Shown piece after piece: positions 35,228-43,683 of a stretch of DNA of 64,000 nt; the first letter of the stretch is position 1; every line of letters begins with the position of its first letter. Under the pieces are notes generated by a model, which worked only from the letters and a program-made list of their open reading frames with translations, searched no databases and had not been told where the DNA came from. The stretch is from Niveispirillum sp943371025 (GTDB lineage Bacteria; Pseudomonadota; Alphaproteobacteria; Azospirillales; Azospirillaceae). The position numbers and the translations under genes were made by a program. The stretch spans positions 62,001 through 126,000 of the forward strand of contig CALRTC020000001.1 in NCBI GenBank assembly GCA_943371025.1. The letters run 5' to 3'.

Positions 35228-36630
35228 CGCAGGATCCCCTCGATGGCGTCCAACATGTTGTTGACCGTCTGCATCACGCGGGCGGCGGCGGAATAGTTGC
35301 GCTGAAGCACCTGCAACATGGCGATCTCCTCGTCCATGTTGACGCCGGTATTGTTCTTGTACCGGCCGTCCAGCTGCTCCTTGAAATCGGTGGCGATGGT
35401 CGCCTGTTCGGACACGACCTTGGCGTTGGCGCTCCACTGCGAGATCATGGTGTTGACCATGGAGCCGTAGGTGGCACCCGTGACCCGCAGACCATCGGCC
35501 GTCAGGGTGCGGCCGGATGCCCCGATGGCTTCCGAAACGCCGGCCGCGGCGGCAATCTTGACCTGCGCATCGCCGTTCAACAGGCTGGGATTGATGTTGA
35601 TGTTGCCGGCGCTGTCGCCAATGAAGAACCGGCTGGACAGCTCGCCGTCGCCAACCGGGCTGGCGTTGTTATAGGCGTCGGCAAAACTGGTCGGCTCCCC
35701 GGCCTTGGTGGTGCCCAGGAAGGCCTGGGCCACGCCGTTGATCTGCGAGCGCAGCTTGCGGATGATCTCGGCCCCGGCCAGGGTCGATGCGGCCTGGGCA
35801 GGATTCGCAGTTGACCCGTCGGAGCGCAATTCCATGAGCGCGCCCAGCTTGCCGTCGCTGATCCGGCCGTTCAAGGCGGACTCAGAGGCAGTGGACCGCA
35901 GTTCACCCTTCTCGTAAGTGAACTTGACTGGTGCGGCATCCAGCAGAGAGACACCGCCGGTGGTGAAGATCGACAGCTTGCCGTCAGCCCGTTCCACCGT
36001 GCGGATGCTCATCATGCTGGCCACTTCACGCACCAGCTGGTCGCGGCGATCCTCCATCGACATGGTGGGGTCGCCGGCACCCTTGCTGGCGATGATATCG
36101 GCGTTCAGCTGATCGATCTCCGTGAGGGAGGAGTTCAGGCTGGTGACCGCGTTGGAGATATCGGTGTCGAGCTGCCGCTCCAGATCCGCGACACCGGTGC
36201 TCAGTTGACGGATCTCCCGCGACAGGTCTTCGCCGTAGATGACGACCTGATTGGCAGAGATGGTGTTCTCGGGGTTGGCCGCCAGTTCCTTCCAGGCTGT
36301 CTCGAACTTCTGCAGGCTGTCGGAGACGGCCGGCGTTCCGCCCGTCGTGCCCAGCAGGTCGGTGACCTTCTGCATATAGCTGGACAGCGTGGTGGCGCCG
36401 GATTCTTCGGAAATCGTCTGTTCAAGCTGCACACGCAACGCCACATCGACTTCACGCTTGTATTCCGCCATGCCGGCGCCGCCGATGCTGTCGGTGGTCT
36501 GCTGCAGCGAATGACGGGTACGATTGGGATCGTCGGCCTTGGCCACATTGTCGGCAACAACTTCCAACTGCCCCTGGATCATCCGGAGCGAGCTGGTAGA
36601 GTTGTTGAGGACGCCAAACAGGCTGGTCAT
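35224..36630 (-). CDS. flgK: Flagellar hook-associated protein FlgK
   Basis: The 468-residue protein has the FlgK N-terminus (SLFGVLNNSTSSLRMIQGQL and DNVAKADDPNRTRH) and the C-terminal coiled segment EEIAMLQVLQRNYSAAARVM followed by QTVNNMLDAI. The internal RRDQLVREVASMM is conserved in the family. It has normal length, unlike its partner FlgL and FlgE. It is the first gene of the flgK-flgL-33110 operon. Confidence 0.9.
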   Translation of the reverse strand: MTSLFGVLNNSTSSLRMIQGQLEVVADNVAKADDPNRTRHSLQQTTDSIGGAGMAEYKREVDVALRVQLEQTISEESGATTLSSYMQKVTDLLGTTGGTPAVSDSLQKFETAWKELAANPENTISANQVVIYGEDLSREIRQLSTGVADLERQLDTDISNAVTSLNSSLTEIDQLNADIIASKGAGDPTMSMEDRRDQLVREVASMMSIRTVERADGKLSIFTTGGVSLLDAAPVKFTYEKGELRSTASESALNGRISDGKLGALMELRSDGSTANPAQAASTLAGAEIIRKLRSQINGVAQAFLGTTKAGEPTSFADAYNNASPVGDGELSSRFFIGDSAGNININPSLLNGDAQVKIAAAAGVSEAIGASGRTLTADGLRVTGATYGSMVNTMISQWSANAKVVSEQATIATDFKEQLDGRYKNNTGVNMDEEIAMLQVLQRNYSAAARVMQTVNNMLDAIEGILR

Positions 36631-36696
36631 CGGACCGGTTCCTTAATGCCGACATTGCGTCAGGACCGATCCCCATGACCGGCCCGCCACCACCAA

Positions 36697-36712
36697 TGCA
36701 ATGGGCGGGCCA
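36697..36712 (-). promoter_or_regulatory. Sigma-54 promoter of flgK-flgL
   Basis: The minus strand reads TGGCCCGCCCATTGCA, with GG and GC ten bases apart and the preferred TTGCA at -12. It lies 66 bases before the flgK ATG. The rest of 36631-36886 holds only this promoter and the terminator that follows. Confidence 0.78.
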
Positions 36713-36833
36713 ACTTCCTAATATGTTGTTTTCAAAGGATTCACTGCAATACTGACCCGTCGGGGTCAGGCCGGCGGCAATTTCTGCCGGACGGAAATTC
36801 CCGGAAACGGCAAGGATGGCCGGGCTGGACGTG

Positions 36834-36860
36834 AAAAAACCCCCGCCAGGGACGGGGGTT
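36834..36860 (-). terminator. Rho-independent terminator of the DUF2934 gene
   Basis: An eight-base-pair stem (AACCCCCG with CGGGGGTT) and a seven-base loop are followed on the minus strand by a run of U bases. It lies 27 bases after the stop at 36887. Confidence 0.82.
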
Positions 36861-36886
36861 GGCTGCAAGCCTGGCTGCTGAAAGGG

Positions 36887-37177
36887 TCAGGCGACGTGGA
36901 CGGCGGCCGAAAGCAGTGACAAGCGACTGCGGACGATCTGTTCCGCCGTCAACCAATGTTCGACATCCCGGCCCTCTGGCTGGCCTTCGGAAAGCCACAG
37001 CAGATAGGCCTCTTCAGCAACCTGCGCGATGGTCGGCTCGACACTGATCGGGGTGGTGTCGCCCGACAGCTTCTTGGTGCGGGGCTTGGCGGGTGCCCGC
37101 GGCTTCTTGGCCGGCGGCGGGACCGGATCGGCTTCAATAACAGTCAGGGCTTCGGACTTGGCAGACTTGCGCGGCAT
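36887..37177 (-). CDS. DUF2934 domain protein
   Basis: The 96-residue protein has a basic Pro/Lys/Ala-rich first half and a DUF2934 second half (IAQVAEEAYLLWLSEGQPEG, then RDVEHWLTAEQIV). The domain is widespread in proteobacteria with no known function. It has its own terminator and appears monocistronic. Confidence 0.8.
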   Translation of the reverse strand: MPRKSAKSEALTVIEADPVPPPAKKPRAPAKPRTKKLSGDTTPISVEPTIAQVAEEAYLLWLSEGQPEGRDVEHWLTAEQIVRSRLSLLSAAVHVA

Positions 37178-37318
37178 GGCGGCGTCTCTCCAATCTGGTG
37201 GGGGGAGAAGGCTGAATCTAGCGCTCTGCCATGTTGCATCGCACTGGCAAGAAATGCCACTGCCTTCCTAAGGATTACCTCAAAAATTCACGCATGCCGA
37301 CATTGGACGGGCAGCAAA

Positions 37319-38848
37319 CTATTGCGCCGCACCAAGATTTCGCAGCACAGGCAGACGTCGCCGGGCAAAGCTTTCCCACTGCTCCGTCAATTCCGCCCGG
37401 TTCTGGTCATCCGTCGGCAAAGGGCGGCCATCGCGCAACACGCGCTGGCCGGCTGCCTTCAGCACCGACCAGGCAAAGGCGGCCGGATTTTCCTGCCGCT
37501 GTTGTCCCAGCAGGAATAATTGTTCGATACGCGTCGCATCAACCGCACCACCTGTGACAGGGCAGGCCAGGGCGCCCATCCGATCGGCTGTCAGCGCATC
37601 GGCCATGATGGCCTCGTTCAGCCGCATACAGGCCGCCTGTCGCGTCTCCAGCCCCTCGGGCGGCAGGGCCGGCGCCACCAGGGCCAGGGCCCACAACACA
37701 GCCAACGCCGCCGGTCCCCGCTCGCCCAGACCGGCCAGCAGCGCCCCCTCCCCCAGCGCACCGCCCTGCAGGCGCGTCAGCAGCGCGTGGCAGTCGTCGT
37801 AGGGGGGCTCGATGGTCAGGGTGGCGGGCTTGGCCCTGCGGGGAAGATCGCGTGGCATGCCCAGGGCCACCCAGTGCCGCTCCCCGCGGGGTGACGGCAC
37901 CTTTCCAGCATCGCGGATGAATAGGTCGCGACGGAAGGGACGGTTGCTCAGAAAATCCCGCAGCAGTTCGGCGAAGGCCGGATCGTCGGTCGCCAGCTTC
38001 CCCCCGGCGGTAAGGATGGCCTCGTGACGGGCCGGCTCCTCCCAGCGGTCGGCCGCCCGCGCCTGGACGGCAAAGGTCAATCCGGCGGGCGCCAGAGCGG
38101 CGGACAGGTCGGTGAAATAGGTCGGAAACCAGCTCTCATTGAAATATTCATGGGCCAGGTAGGAGACGGGCCGCCCCATCAGCCGATCCAGACGGGGGCC
38201 CGTCACCGGATTGGCCGTGAAATAGGCCGCCCCCTGATCACGCAGCCGGTCCGCCAGTTCCAGTGCAGCGGGGATACGGTCGGCCAAGTCCCCCTCCCCC
38301 CGCCGTGCCGATGCCAGCATCAGTTCCCGCAGCGGCATATGGGCAGCCCAGCCGGGCAGGACATTATAGCCCAGATAGACAACGCCGCCGGGCTTCAGCC
38401 GGGCCTTCAGGAACGCCACGATCTCCGCCCGCTGCTGCGGCCCGACCCAGGACCAGACGCCATGCAGGGCGATGATGTCGAACAGTGGCACGTCACTGCA
38501 CCCATAATCGGCAAAGCCCAGACCGCTGACCGTCAGGTTGGTCAGGCCGGCCTGGGCGGCCAGTCCCCGCACATGGGTGACATGGACGGGGTTGATGTCG
38601 TTGCCCCAGAAGCGCCCCTGCGGATTGGCGGCGGCCATCAAGGCCAGATGGAAGCCCTGGCCGAATCCCAGTTCGCAATAGTCAAAGGGCTGGCCGGGTC
38701 GGATGGGGCTGCGGTCGTCCAGGGCGGCTGCGACGGTCCATGGCTGCATCTCGGCATGAAAGCCGTGCGTATAGCCGATTTCAGTCACATAGCCGTCGGT
38801 CCAGCCGCGCATCGTCCCAAACCCCATCCCATGCAATGGTGTTTTCAT
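37319..38848 (-). CDS. SAM-dependent methyltransferase with regulatory domain (509 aa)
   Basis: The class I SAM-binding motif is FDYCELGFGQGFHLALMAA, with the acidic GNDINPVH after it. LHGVWSWV and LKPGGVVYLGYNVLPGW fit a large family with a C-terminal methyltransferase regulatory domain (YFNESWFPTYFTDL region). Such proteins are frequent in flagellar glycosylation islands, and protein or glycan methylation is a reasonable guess. No clear ribosome site precedes the ATG at 38848; an internal ATG at 38827 is possible. An iteron copy lies inside it at 38000-38016. The bases between 37178 and 37318 on its downstream side hold no gene. Confidence 0.75.
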   Translation of the reverse strand: MKTPLHGMGFGTMRGWTDGYVTEIGYTHGFHAEMQPWTVAAALDDRSPIRPGQPFDYCELGFGQGFHLALMAAANPQGRFWGNDINPVHVTHVRGLAAQAGLTNLTVSGLGFADYGCSDVPLFDIIALHGVWSWVGPQQRAEIVAFLKARLKPGGVVYLGYNVLPGWAAHMPLRELMLASARRGEGDLADRIPAALELADRLRDQGAAYFTANPVTGPRLDRLMGRPVSYLAHEYFNESWFPTYFTDLSAALAPAGLTFAVQARAADRWEEPARHEAILTAGGKLATDDPAFAELLRDFLSNRPFRRDLFIRDAGKVPSPRGERHWVALGMPRDLPRRAKPATLTIEPPYDDCHALLTRLQGGALGEGALLAGLGERGPAALAVLWALALVAPALPPEGLETRQAACMRLNEAIMADALTADRMGALACPVTGGAVDATRIEQLFLLGQQRQENPAAFAWSVLKAAGQRVLRDGRPLPTDDQNRAELTEQWESFARRRLPVLRNLGAAQ

Positions 38849-38914
38849 GGCACGATCATGTGATCTCGGCTATGGAAAGCGACCCCGGACGGGTTCAAGC
38901 GGCAAGGAACAGGC

Positions 38915-39499
38915 ATGCGGTACGGAAAGCTGGAAGTGATCTGCGGACCGATGTTTTCGGGTAAATCGACGGAGATCCTGAAGCGCGCCATCTGGTACAC
39001 GCACGGCACCGGCTCCCACATCATGTTGCTGAAGCCTGCCTTCGATGTGCGCTATGCGGAAAACCGCGTGGTCAACCATGACGGCATCGGCTTTGACGCC
39101 ATCCCCATTACCCGCATGCCCGCCGTGCCTGACAGCATCAAGGCCGTCTTCATCGACGAGGTGCAGTTCTGTGTCGCCCCGCATTATGAGGGCGATCTGG
39201 TGGAGGATGTGCGCACCCTGCTGCACCGGGGCATCGATGTGGCCGTTTCTGGCCTGGATATGGACTGGCGGGGCCGGGCCTTCGCGGTGACGGCGACGCT
39301 CGCCGCCATGGCGGACGGGTTGCAGAAGCTGCGCTCACGCTGCGCCGTCTGCGGTCATGACGCGCATAAAAGCTTCAAGAAGCACCGCAACGACCGCACC
39401 GTCGAACTGGGCCAGGCCGACCTGTATGAACCGCGCTGCAACCTGCATTGGCATGACCACAGCCAGGCGCCGGGCCGGGAACTGTCGTTGGATCTCTGA
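38915..39499 (+). CDS. tdk: Thymidine kinase, type II
   Basis: The 194-residue protein has P-loop GPMFSGKST, the Walker B-like FIDEVQFC and a zinc-binding CAVCG typical of bacterial thymidine kinases. It phosphorylates thymidine to dTMP for nucleotide salvage. A GC-rich hairpin without T-run at 39500-39517 follows the stop. Confidence 0.92.
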   Translation: MRYGKLEVICGPMFSGKSTEILKRAIWYTHGTGSHIMLLKPAFDVRYAENRVVNHDGIGFDAIPITRMPAVPDSIKAVFIDEVQFCVAPHYEGDLVEDVRTLLHRGIDVAVSGLDMDWRGRAFAVTATLAAMADGLQKLRSRCAVCGHDAHKSFKKHRNDRTVELGQADLYEPRCNLHWHDHSQAPGRELSLDL

Positions 39500-39615
39500 C
39501 CCCGCCTCCCCGCGGGGGAACATACCCTCCCCTCCCATAACCGCACTGGCGGGCCCGGCGGCAATGGGCTATCCCCTTGCCGCAGCATTCCACCTTTCGC
39601 GCAAGAGTGACAGAC

Positions 39616-40092
39616 ATGAGCAAGTGCCCCTGCGATTCCGGCCGTGATTTCGACCAGTGCTGCGGCCCCTATCTGGCCCGCACCGCCGTGCCGCCCACGC
39701 CGGAAGCGCTGATGCGCTCGCGCTATACCGCGTTCGCCAAGCAGGACATCAAATATCTGGGTGAAACCCTGCTGCCCGGCACACAGGATGATTTCGACGC
39801 CGAGCAGGTGACCGAGTGGGCGTCCAAGAGCATCTGGACGGGCCTGGAGGTGCGGTCCACCGGCCCCGGCGCTGACGCAGACGAAGCCTATGTGGAATTC
39901 GTCGCCAAGTTCACCATGGACGGCAAGGACCTGATCCATCACGAAACCGGCCGCTTCAAGAATCAGGACGGCCGCTGGTGGTATGTGGACGGCGTGATGG
40001 GCCAGCGCCCGCGCACCGTCGTGAAGGTCGGCCGCAACGATCCCTGCACCTGCGGATCGGGCAAGAAGTACAAGAAGTGCTGCGGCGCGTGA
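39616..40092 (+). CDS. YchJ-family protein with SEC-C motifs at both ends
   Basis: The 158-residue protein has KCPCDSGRDFDQCC near its start and NDPCTCGSGKKYKKCC at its end, two SEC-C zinc motifs, around a UPF0225/YchJ body (LMRSRYTAFAKQDIKYL). The role is unknown; SEC-C motifs bind zinc and occur in SecA and other proteins. The start at 39616 begins the conserved motif. Confidence 0.88.
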   Translation: MSKCPCDSGRDFDQCCGPYLARTAVPPTPEALMRSRYTAFAKQDIKYLGETLLPGTQDDFDAEQVTEWASKSIWTGLEVRSTGPGADADEAYVEFVAKFTMDGKDLIHHETGRFKNQDGRWWYVDGVMGQRPRTVVKVGRNDPCTCGSGKKYKKCCGA

Positions 40093-40180
40093 TAGGGCGT
40101 TCCTATCGTATCGATCAGATCAATCGATTTCCCTGATCACATCCTTCCTGTCATCCTGTTTCGACATGGATGGAGGAAGG

Positions 40181-40354
40181 ATGATGCAGCGGAAATCCCT
40201 GGAAAAACTGGTGTTGTCGTTGCGCCGGCATGGCGCGGGGCTTTCGCTGGAAAATGGCCGTCTGGTCATTGAAGGTTTGGCACCGGCGGATATCTTGATG
40301 CAGGCGCACCGTCACCGCCGGGCCTTGGCGGCGATGGTGCGTACCCGTTCCTGA
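40181..40354 (+). CDS. Small basic protein, unknown
   Basis: A very strong GGAGGAAGG site precedes tandem ATGs at 40181 and 40184; the second has the better spacing. The 56-57 residue product is basic and probably helical (SLEKLVLSLRRHGAGLSLEN). It lies between ychJ-like and hemH. No family is recognised. Confidence 0.5.
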   Translation: MMQRKSLEKLVLSLRRHGAGLSLENGRLVIEGLAPADILMQAHRHRRALAAMVRTRS

Positions 40355-40395
40355 CGGAGCGGGTTCCCCCCACCCCGTCAGAAATCGGCTCGCAA

Positions 40396-41442
40396 GTGAC
40401 CCAGAACAGCCCCTCCCCCGCCCTGCCCGCCGGCCACCCGCCCGTGAAGGCGCAGAAAATCGGCGTGTTGCTGATCAATCTGGGCACGCCGGAAGCGACC
40501 GATTATTGGTCGATGCGCCGCTACCTGTCGGAATTCCTGTCCGACCGGCGCGTGGTGGAGGTGCCGCCCGCCATCTGGCAGCCGATCCTTCAGGGTATCA
40601 TCCTGACCTTTCGGCCGAAAAAAAGCGGCCACGCCTATGCCGGCATCTGGAACCGCGAGCGCAATGAAAGCCCGCTGAAGACCTATACCCGCGCCCAGGC
40701 TGACGGTCTGCGCGGGGCCCTGGCCGGCCTATATGACGACCGGATCGTCGTGGAATGGGCCATGCGCTACGGCCAGCCTGCTACGGCCACGGGCATCGAC
40801 AGCCTGATCGCGCAGGGGTGCGAGCGGATATTGCTGTTCCCGCTCTACCCGCAATACAGCGCCACCACCACGGCCACGGCCTGCGACCAGGCCTTCCGTC
40901 ATCTGATGACCCTGCGCCGACAGCCGGCTATCCGTACGGTGCCGACATATCACGACGATCCGGCCTATATCGACGCCCTGGCCGCGTCTGTGCGCCGGCA
41001 TCTGGATGGCCTTTCCTGGCAGCCCGACCTGATCCTCACGTCCTTTCACGGCCTGCCCAAGGCCTATCTGGAAAAGGGCGACCCGTACCATTGCTATTGC
41101 CTGAAGACGGCGCGCCTGCTGCGGGAAAGACTGGGCCTGGGGCCGGATCGGCTGACCCATGCCTTCCAGTCCCGTTTCGGCCGCACGGAATGGCTTCAGC
41201 CTTACCTGGAACCCACCGTGAAGGCTCTGCCGGGCCAGGGCATCAAGAAGCTGGCGGTGCTGGCGCCGGCCTTCGTCAGCGACTGTGTGGAGACCCTGGA
41301 GGAAGTTGATCAGGGCATCCGGGCCGCCTTCCTTACGGCCGGGGGGAGTGATTTCACCTATATCCCCTGCCTGAACGACCATCCCGACCATATCGCGCTG
41401 CTGCGCACGATCGTGGAGCGGGAGTTGGCGGGCTGGATCTGA
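40396..41442 (+). CDS. hemH: Ferrochelatase
   Basis: HemH inserts ferrous iron into protoporphyrin IX. The 348-residue protein shows GVLLINLGTPEA, the metal-binding histidine segment TSFHGLPKAYLEKGDPYHCY, and the conserved FQSRFGRTEWLQPYL. The start is a GTG. An iteron-like 17-mer lies inside it at 41330-41346 and another just after it at 41464-41480. Confidence 0.94.
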   Translation: MTQNSPSPALPAGHPPVKAQKIGVLLINLGTPEATDYWSMRRYLSEFLSDRRVVEVPPAIWQPILQGIILTFRPKKSGHAYAGIWNRERNESPLKTYTRAQADGLRGALAGLYDDRIVVEWAMRYGQPATATGIDSLIAQGCERILLFPLYPQYSATTTATACDQAFRHLMTLRRQPAIRTVPTYHDDPAYIDALAASVRRHLDGLSWQPDLILTSFHGLPKAYLEKGDPYHCYCLKTARLLRERLGLGPDRLTHAFQSRFGRTEWLQPYLEPTVKALPGQGIKKLAVLAPAFVSDCVETLEEVDQGIRAAFLTAGGSDFTYIPCLNDHPDHIALLRTIVERELAGWI

Positions 41443-41489
41443 ACCGCGGGGGCCCGCCCCTGATCCTTACCCCTTGGGGGCACCCCCGT

Positions 41490-42338
41490 TCATGGTGCCT
41501 CTGCCACAAATTCTGCGATGATCCCGGCCAACACGGCGGCGTGGTCCTGGGTACCGAAGCCGGGCGCCGTCCGGCAGGTCCCCTGCGGTGCCCGCGCCAA
41601 CGCTGCCCGCGTATCATCCGCCAGCGGGTCGGCCGTCCCCAATATGCCCAGCAATGGGCGCGTCACCAGCGGGATGCGGTCGAAGGTCGGATAACGGAAC
41701 GCCGAGTGATAGGCCAAGGGGTATGTTTCCGCCGCCTTCAGAACATCCAGCACCAGTTCATGCAGCCTGTGTGCTGGGGGCAGCCCGATGGGGCGGCGAT
41801 GTGCGGCGTCACGCGCATACCACGGAAAGAAAGCGAACTGATCGCGGCAGAACATGAAGGCCCGCATCAGATAGTCACCCTCCAGCGTTGGGGGGAAGGT
41901 CGGCGCGTAATGCCGATTGTATTCGGCTTGCTGCGCCGCCGTGAAGGCCGCCACCCCGTCCAGCACGACGCCCCCTACCCTGCCCGGGGCCAGGATCGCC
42001 AGTTCCGCAGCGATGGCAGCGCCCGTATGCGAGCCGTAAAGATGCGACGTCGCAACTGACAGCCGGTCCATCAGCACCACGGCATTGGCGGCGTAATCGG
42101 CGATCTCTGGAGGTCGTCCATCCGGGAGCCGGGGGGCGTCGCTGTCGCCATTGCCCGGCGTGTCAGGGGCGATGACGTCGAACTGGGCGGCCAGCGCTGC
42201 GATCACCGGCTCCAGCTGCCGGGAGCTGCCGGGCGAGGCGTGGAACAGCATGATGGCCGGTCCCTGCCCGGCCCGACGGTAATGAATCTGCCCATGCGGG
42301 CCATCGACAAAGCCGCGGCGGATGCGCGTATCAGCCAT
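41490..42338 (-). CDS. Alpha/beta-fold protein with a GSHTG elbow
   Basis: The 282-residue protein has the fold marks MLFHASPGSSRQLEPV, DTPGNGDSD and LLGILGTADPLADD. At the nucleophile elbow it reads YGSHTG, where the usual G-x-S-x-G serine position is a histidine. A candidate acid (TADP) and late His (TQDHAAV) are present. It overlaps the racemase gene by eight bases, so the two form an operon. The start at 42338 follows GGAGGACGATC. The function may be non-standard hydrolysis or another chemistry. Confidence 0.78.
   Translation of the reverse strand: MADTRIRRGFVDGPHGQIHYRRAGQGPAIMLFHASPGSSRQLEPVIAALAAQFDVIAPDTPGNGDSDAPRLPDGRPPEIADYAANAVVLMDRLSVATSHLYGSHTGAAIAAELAILAPGRVGGVVLDGVAAFTAAQQAEYNRHYAPTFPPTLEGDYLMRAFMFCRDQFAFFPWYARDAAHRRPIGLPPAHRLHELVLDVLKAAETYPLAYHSAFRYPTFDRIPLVTRPLLGILGTADPLADDTRAALARAPQGTCRTAPGFGTQDHAAVLAGIIAEFVAEAP
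42042..42055. other. Candidate parS-like palindrome, variant copy
   Basis: ATGCGACGTCGCAA differs by one base from the perfect palindrome found at 43538 and 54888. It lies inside the alpha/beta protein gene at 41490-42338, about 12 kb from parB, a distance at which ParB sites often occur. Confidence 0.45.
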
Positions 42339-43152
42339 GATCGTCCTCCAATGCACTGCTCACCACGCAGATGGGGCAATCCTCGGCCGGGTCGTCCGCC
42401 ACGGCGTCCACCATGCGGGCCACAAGTTCCCGCCGACCCGGACGCAGGGTGAACGGTTGCGGCGGCGGCGTGGCTGCCCCCGCCGCCACAGCTGCGCGAA
42501 CCGCCTCAGCCAGCGGATTGATCACCGGCACAGGCGCACGGGCAGAAAGACGTGCCGCCAAGGGCGACATGCAGGTGCAGCCCAGCAGCACGGCCTGCGC
42601 ACCATTCGCGACCAGGCTGGCAATGGCGCCGTCAATATCGGCGATGATGCCGCCCGCACCATCCCGCACCTGGGCCAGATAGCCATCAGGGCCCGCCAGA
42701 CGGTCCAATGCTGCTTCGCCACCGACATTGACAATGCCGGTGCAGGCGTCGGCAAGGCCGCAGGCATGCAGCCGCTCCATCAGGATGAAGTTCATGGAGG
42801 CCGGCCAGACCGTCGCAATGCCAATGCGCCGCCCCAGGGAAGACGCCGCCGCCAGGCCGCAGGCGCCAGCCCCGAAGACCGGAACCGACAGGCCGGCCTG
42901 CATCGCCGTCAGCCCGTAATCCCCCACGGACTCAATGACCAGCGCCGCGCAGCCATCGGCAGCGGCGCTGATCGCGGCATCCAGGTGCCCGACCTGTTGC
43001 AGAAGTCTTTCGACCTCCGTGTATGGGAAGGCCGGTACACGCGATGGATAGGCACGCAAGGCCGCCCCTGGTGGCAGCAGGAAAGACAGTTCAGGCGATG
43101 GCCCGCCCGGTCGCAGCGGGTCCCTGACGGCACCGATCATGCCTATCCGCAT
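42331..43152 (-). CDS. Asp/Glu/hydantoin racemase-family protein
   Basis: The 273-residue protein has two cysteine motifs in the expected places of the family, GAGACGLAAASSLG and LLGCTCMSPLA, each in one half of the two-domain fold. Members include aspartate racemase, hydantoin racemase and maleate isomerase; the exact substrate is unknown. The operon with an alpha/beta protein suggests a small catabolic pathway for an acid or amide. Confidence 0.72.
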   Translation of the reverse strand: MRIGMIGAVRDPLRPGGPSPELSFLLPPGAALRAYPSRVPAFPYTEVERLLQQVGHLDAAISAAADGCAALVIESVGDYGLTAMQAGLSVPVFGAGACGLAAASSLGRRIGIATVWPASMNFILMERLHACGLADACTGIVNVGGEAALDRLAGPDGYLAQVRDGAGGIIADIDGAIASLVANGAQAVLLGCTCMSPLAARLSARAPVPVINPLAEAVRAAVAAGAATPPPQPFTLRPGRRELVARMVDAVADDPAEDCPICVVSSALEDDHG

Positions 43153-43166
43153 GGCGAAACCCCTAT

Positions 43167-43184
43167 TGATATATTTTTATATCA
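43167..43184. promoter_or_regulatory. AT-rich palindrome upstream of the racemase operon
   Basis: TGATATATTTTTATATCA is a perfect 7-4-7 inverted repeat, 14 bases before the racemase ATG, and looks like an operator for a GntR- or MarR-type repressor. No such regulator gene is adjacent; the nearest DNA-binding gene is the AbrB-like one at 43298. Confidence 0.5.
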
Positions 43185-43297
43185 TATCGGGCGGATGCTG
43201 GACGATTGTCAATCCTTTTGGACCTTCGGCGGAATTGCGGCCCCCCACCCAATAGAGGTAGCCTGACAGCCAACAAAGAAGACGGAGGAAGTGCACG

Positions 43298-43492
43298 ATG
43301 GATCTGCTGGTCGGTCAGGATGGCAGCGTAACCCTGACGGCGGAGATGCTGGCCCATCTGGGCGTGAAGCCGGGCGATAAATTATCGGTCACGAAAACAG
43401 CCGATCGCCATCTTGAACTTTGCCCGCCCGCAAAGGCACCGGGGGACAAGCTGCTGCGTGGCATGCTGAATCGGACCAGCCGGCAGGGCTGA
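43298..43492 (+). CDS. AbrB/MazE/SpoVT-type DNA-binding protein
   Basis: The 64-residue protein shows the swapped-hairpin pattern GSVTLTAEMLAHLGVKPGDKL. GGAGGAAG precedes the ATG. Such proteins are often antitoxins, but no toxin gene follows: the next element is a candidate parS and a terminator. It may be a lone regulator of the divergent racemase operon. Confidence 0.75.
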   Translation: MDLLVGQDGSVTLTAEMLAHLGVKPGDKLSVTKTADRHLELCPPAKAPGDKLLRGMLNRTSRQG

Positions 43493-43535
43493 GCGGGCCT
43501 CGCGGCCGCTTGCGGCAATGGCACGGGTGCCCAAA

Positions 43536-43553
43536 GGTTGCGACGTCGCAACC
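43536..43553. other. Candidate parS site, 18-base palindrome
   Basis: GGTTGCGACGTCGCAACC is a perfect palindrome. Its 14-base core is repeated exactly behind parB (54888-54901) and with one change at 42042. The outline GTT-N10-AAC resembles parS sites of alphaproteobacterial replicons. An iteron copy follows at 43588-43604. Confidence 0.6.
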
Positions 43554-43615
43554 CTTCAGCCTGTCCAGCGTGCGATACCGGGCCCGTTCCTTACCTCTTG
43601 GGGGGGGCATGAGAA

Positions 43616-43647
43616 AACCCCGCTATCCGGACCTGGATAGCGGGGTT
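43616..43647. terminator. Bidirectional rho-independent terminator
   Basis: A 13-base-pair stem (AACCCCGCTATCC with GGATAGCGGGGTT) has a six-base loop. It separates the abrB-like gene from the convergent sco gene. On the minus strand it is followed by TTTTCTC. Confidence 0.88.
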
Positions 43648-43683
43648 CTGCTTAAGATCGAAAACTGACGCTCGGCAGACCGG

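Noticed and set aside
33128..35296. Plus-strand open frame of 722 codons opposite flgL
   Set aside because: Antisense shadow of flgL; composition and lack of motifs as above.
43298..43492. AbrB-like gene read as half of a toxin-antitoxin pair
   Set aside because: No toxin frame follows; a palindrome, an iteron and a terminator come directly after it.
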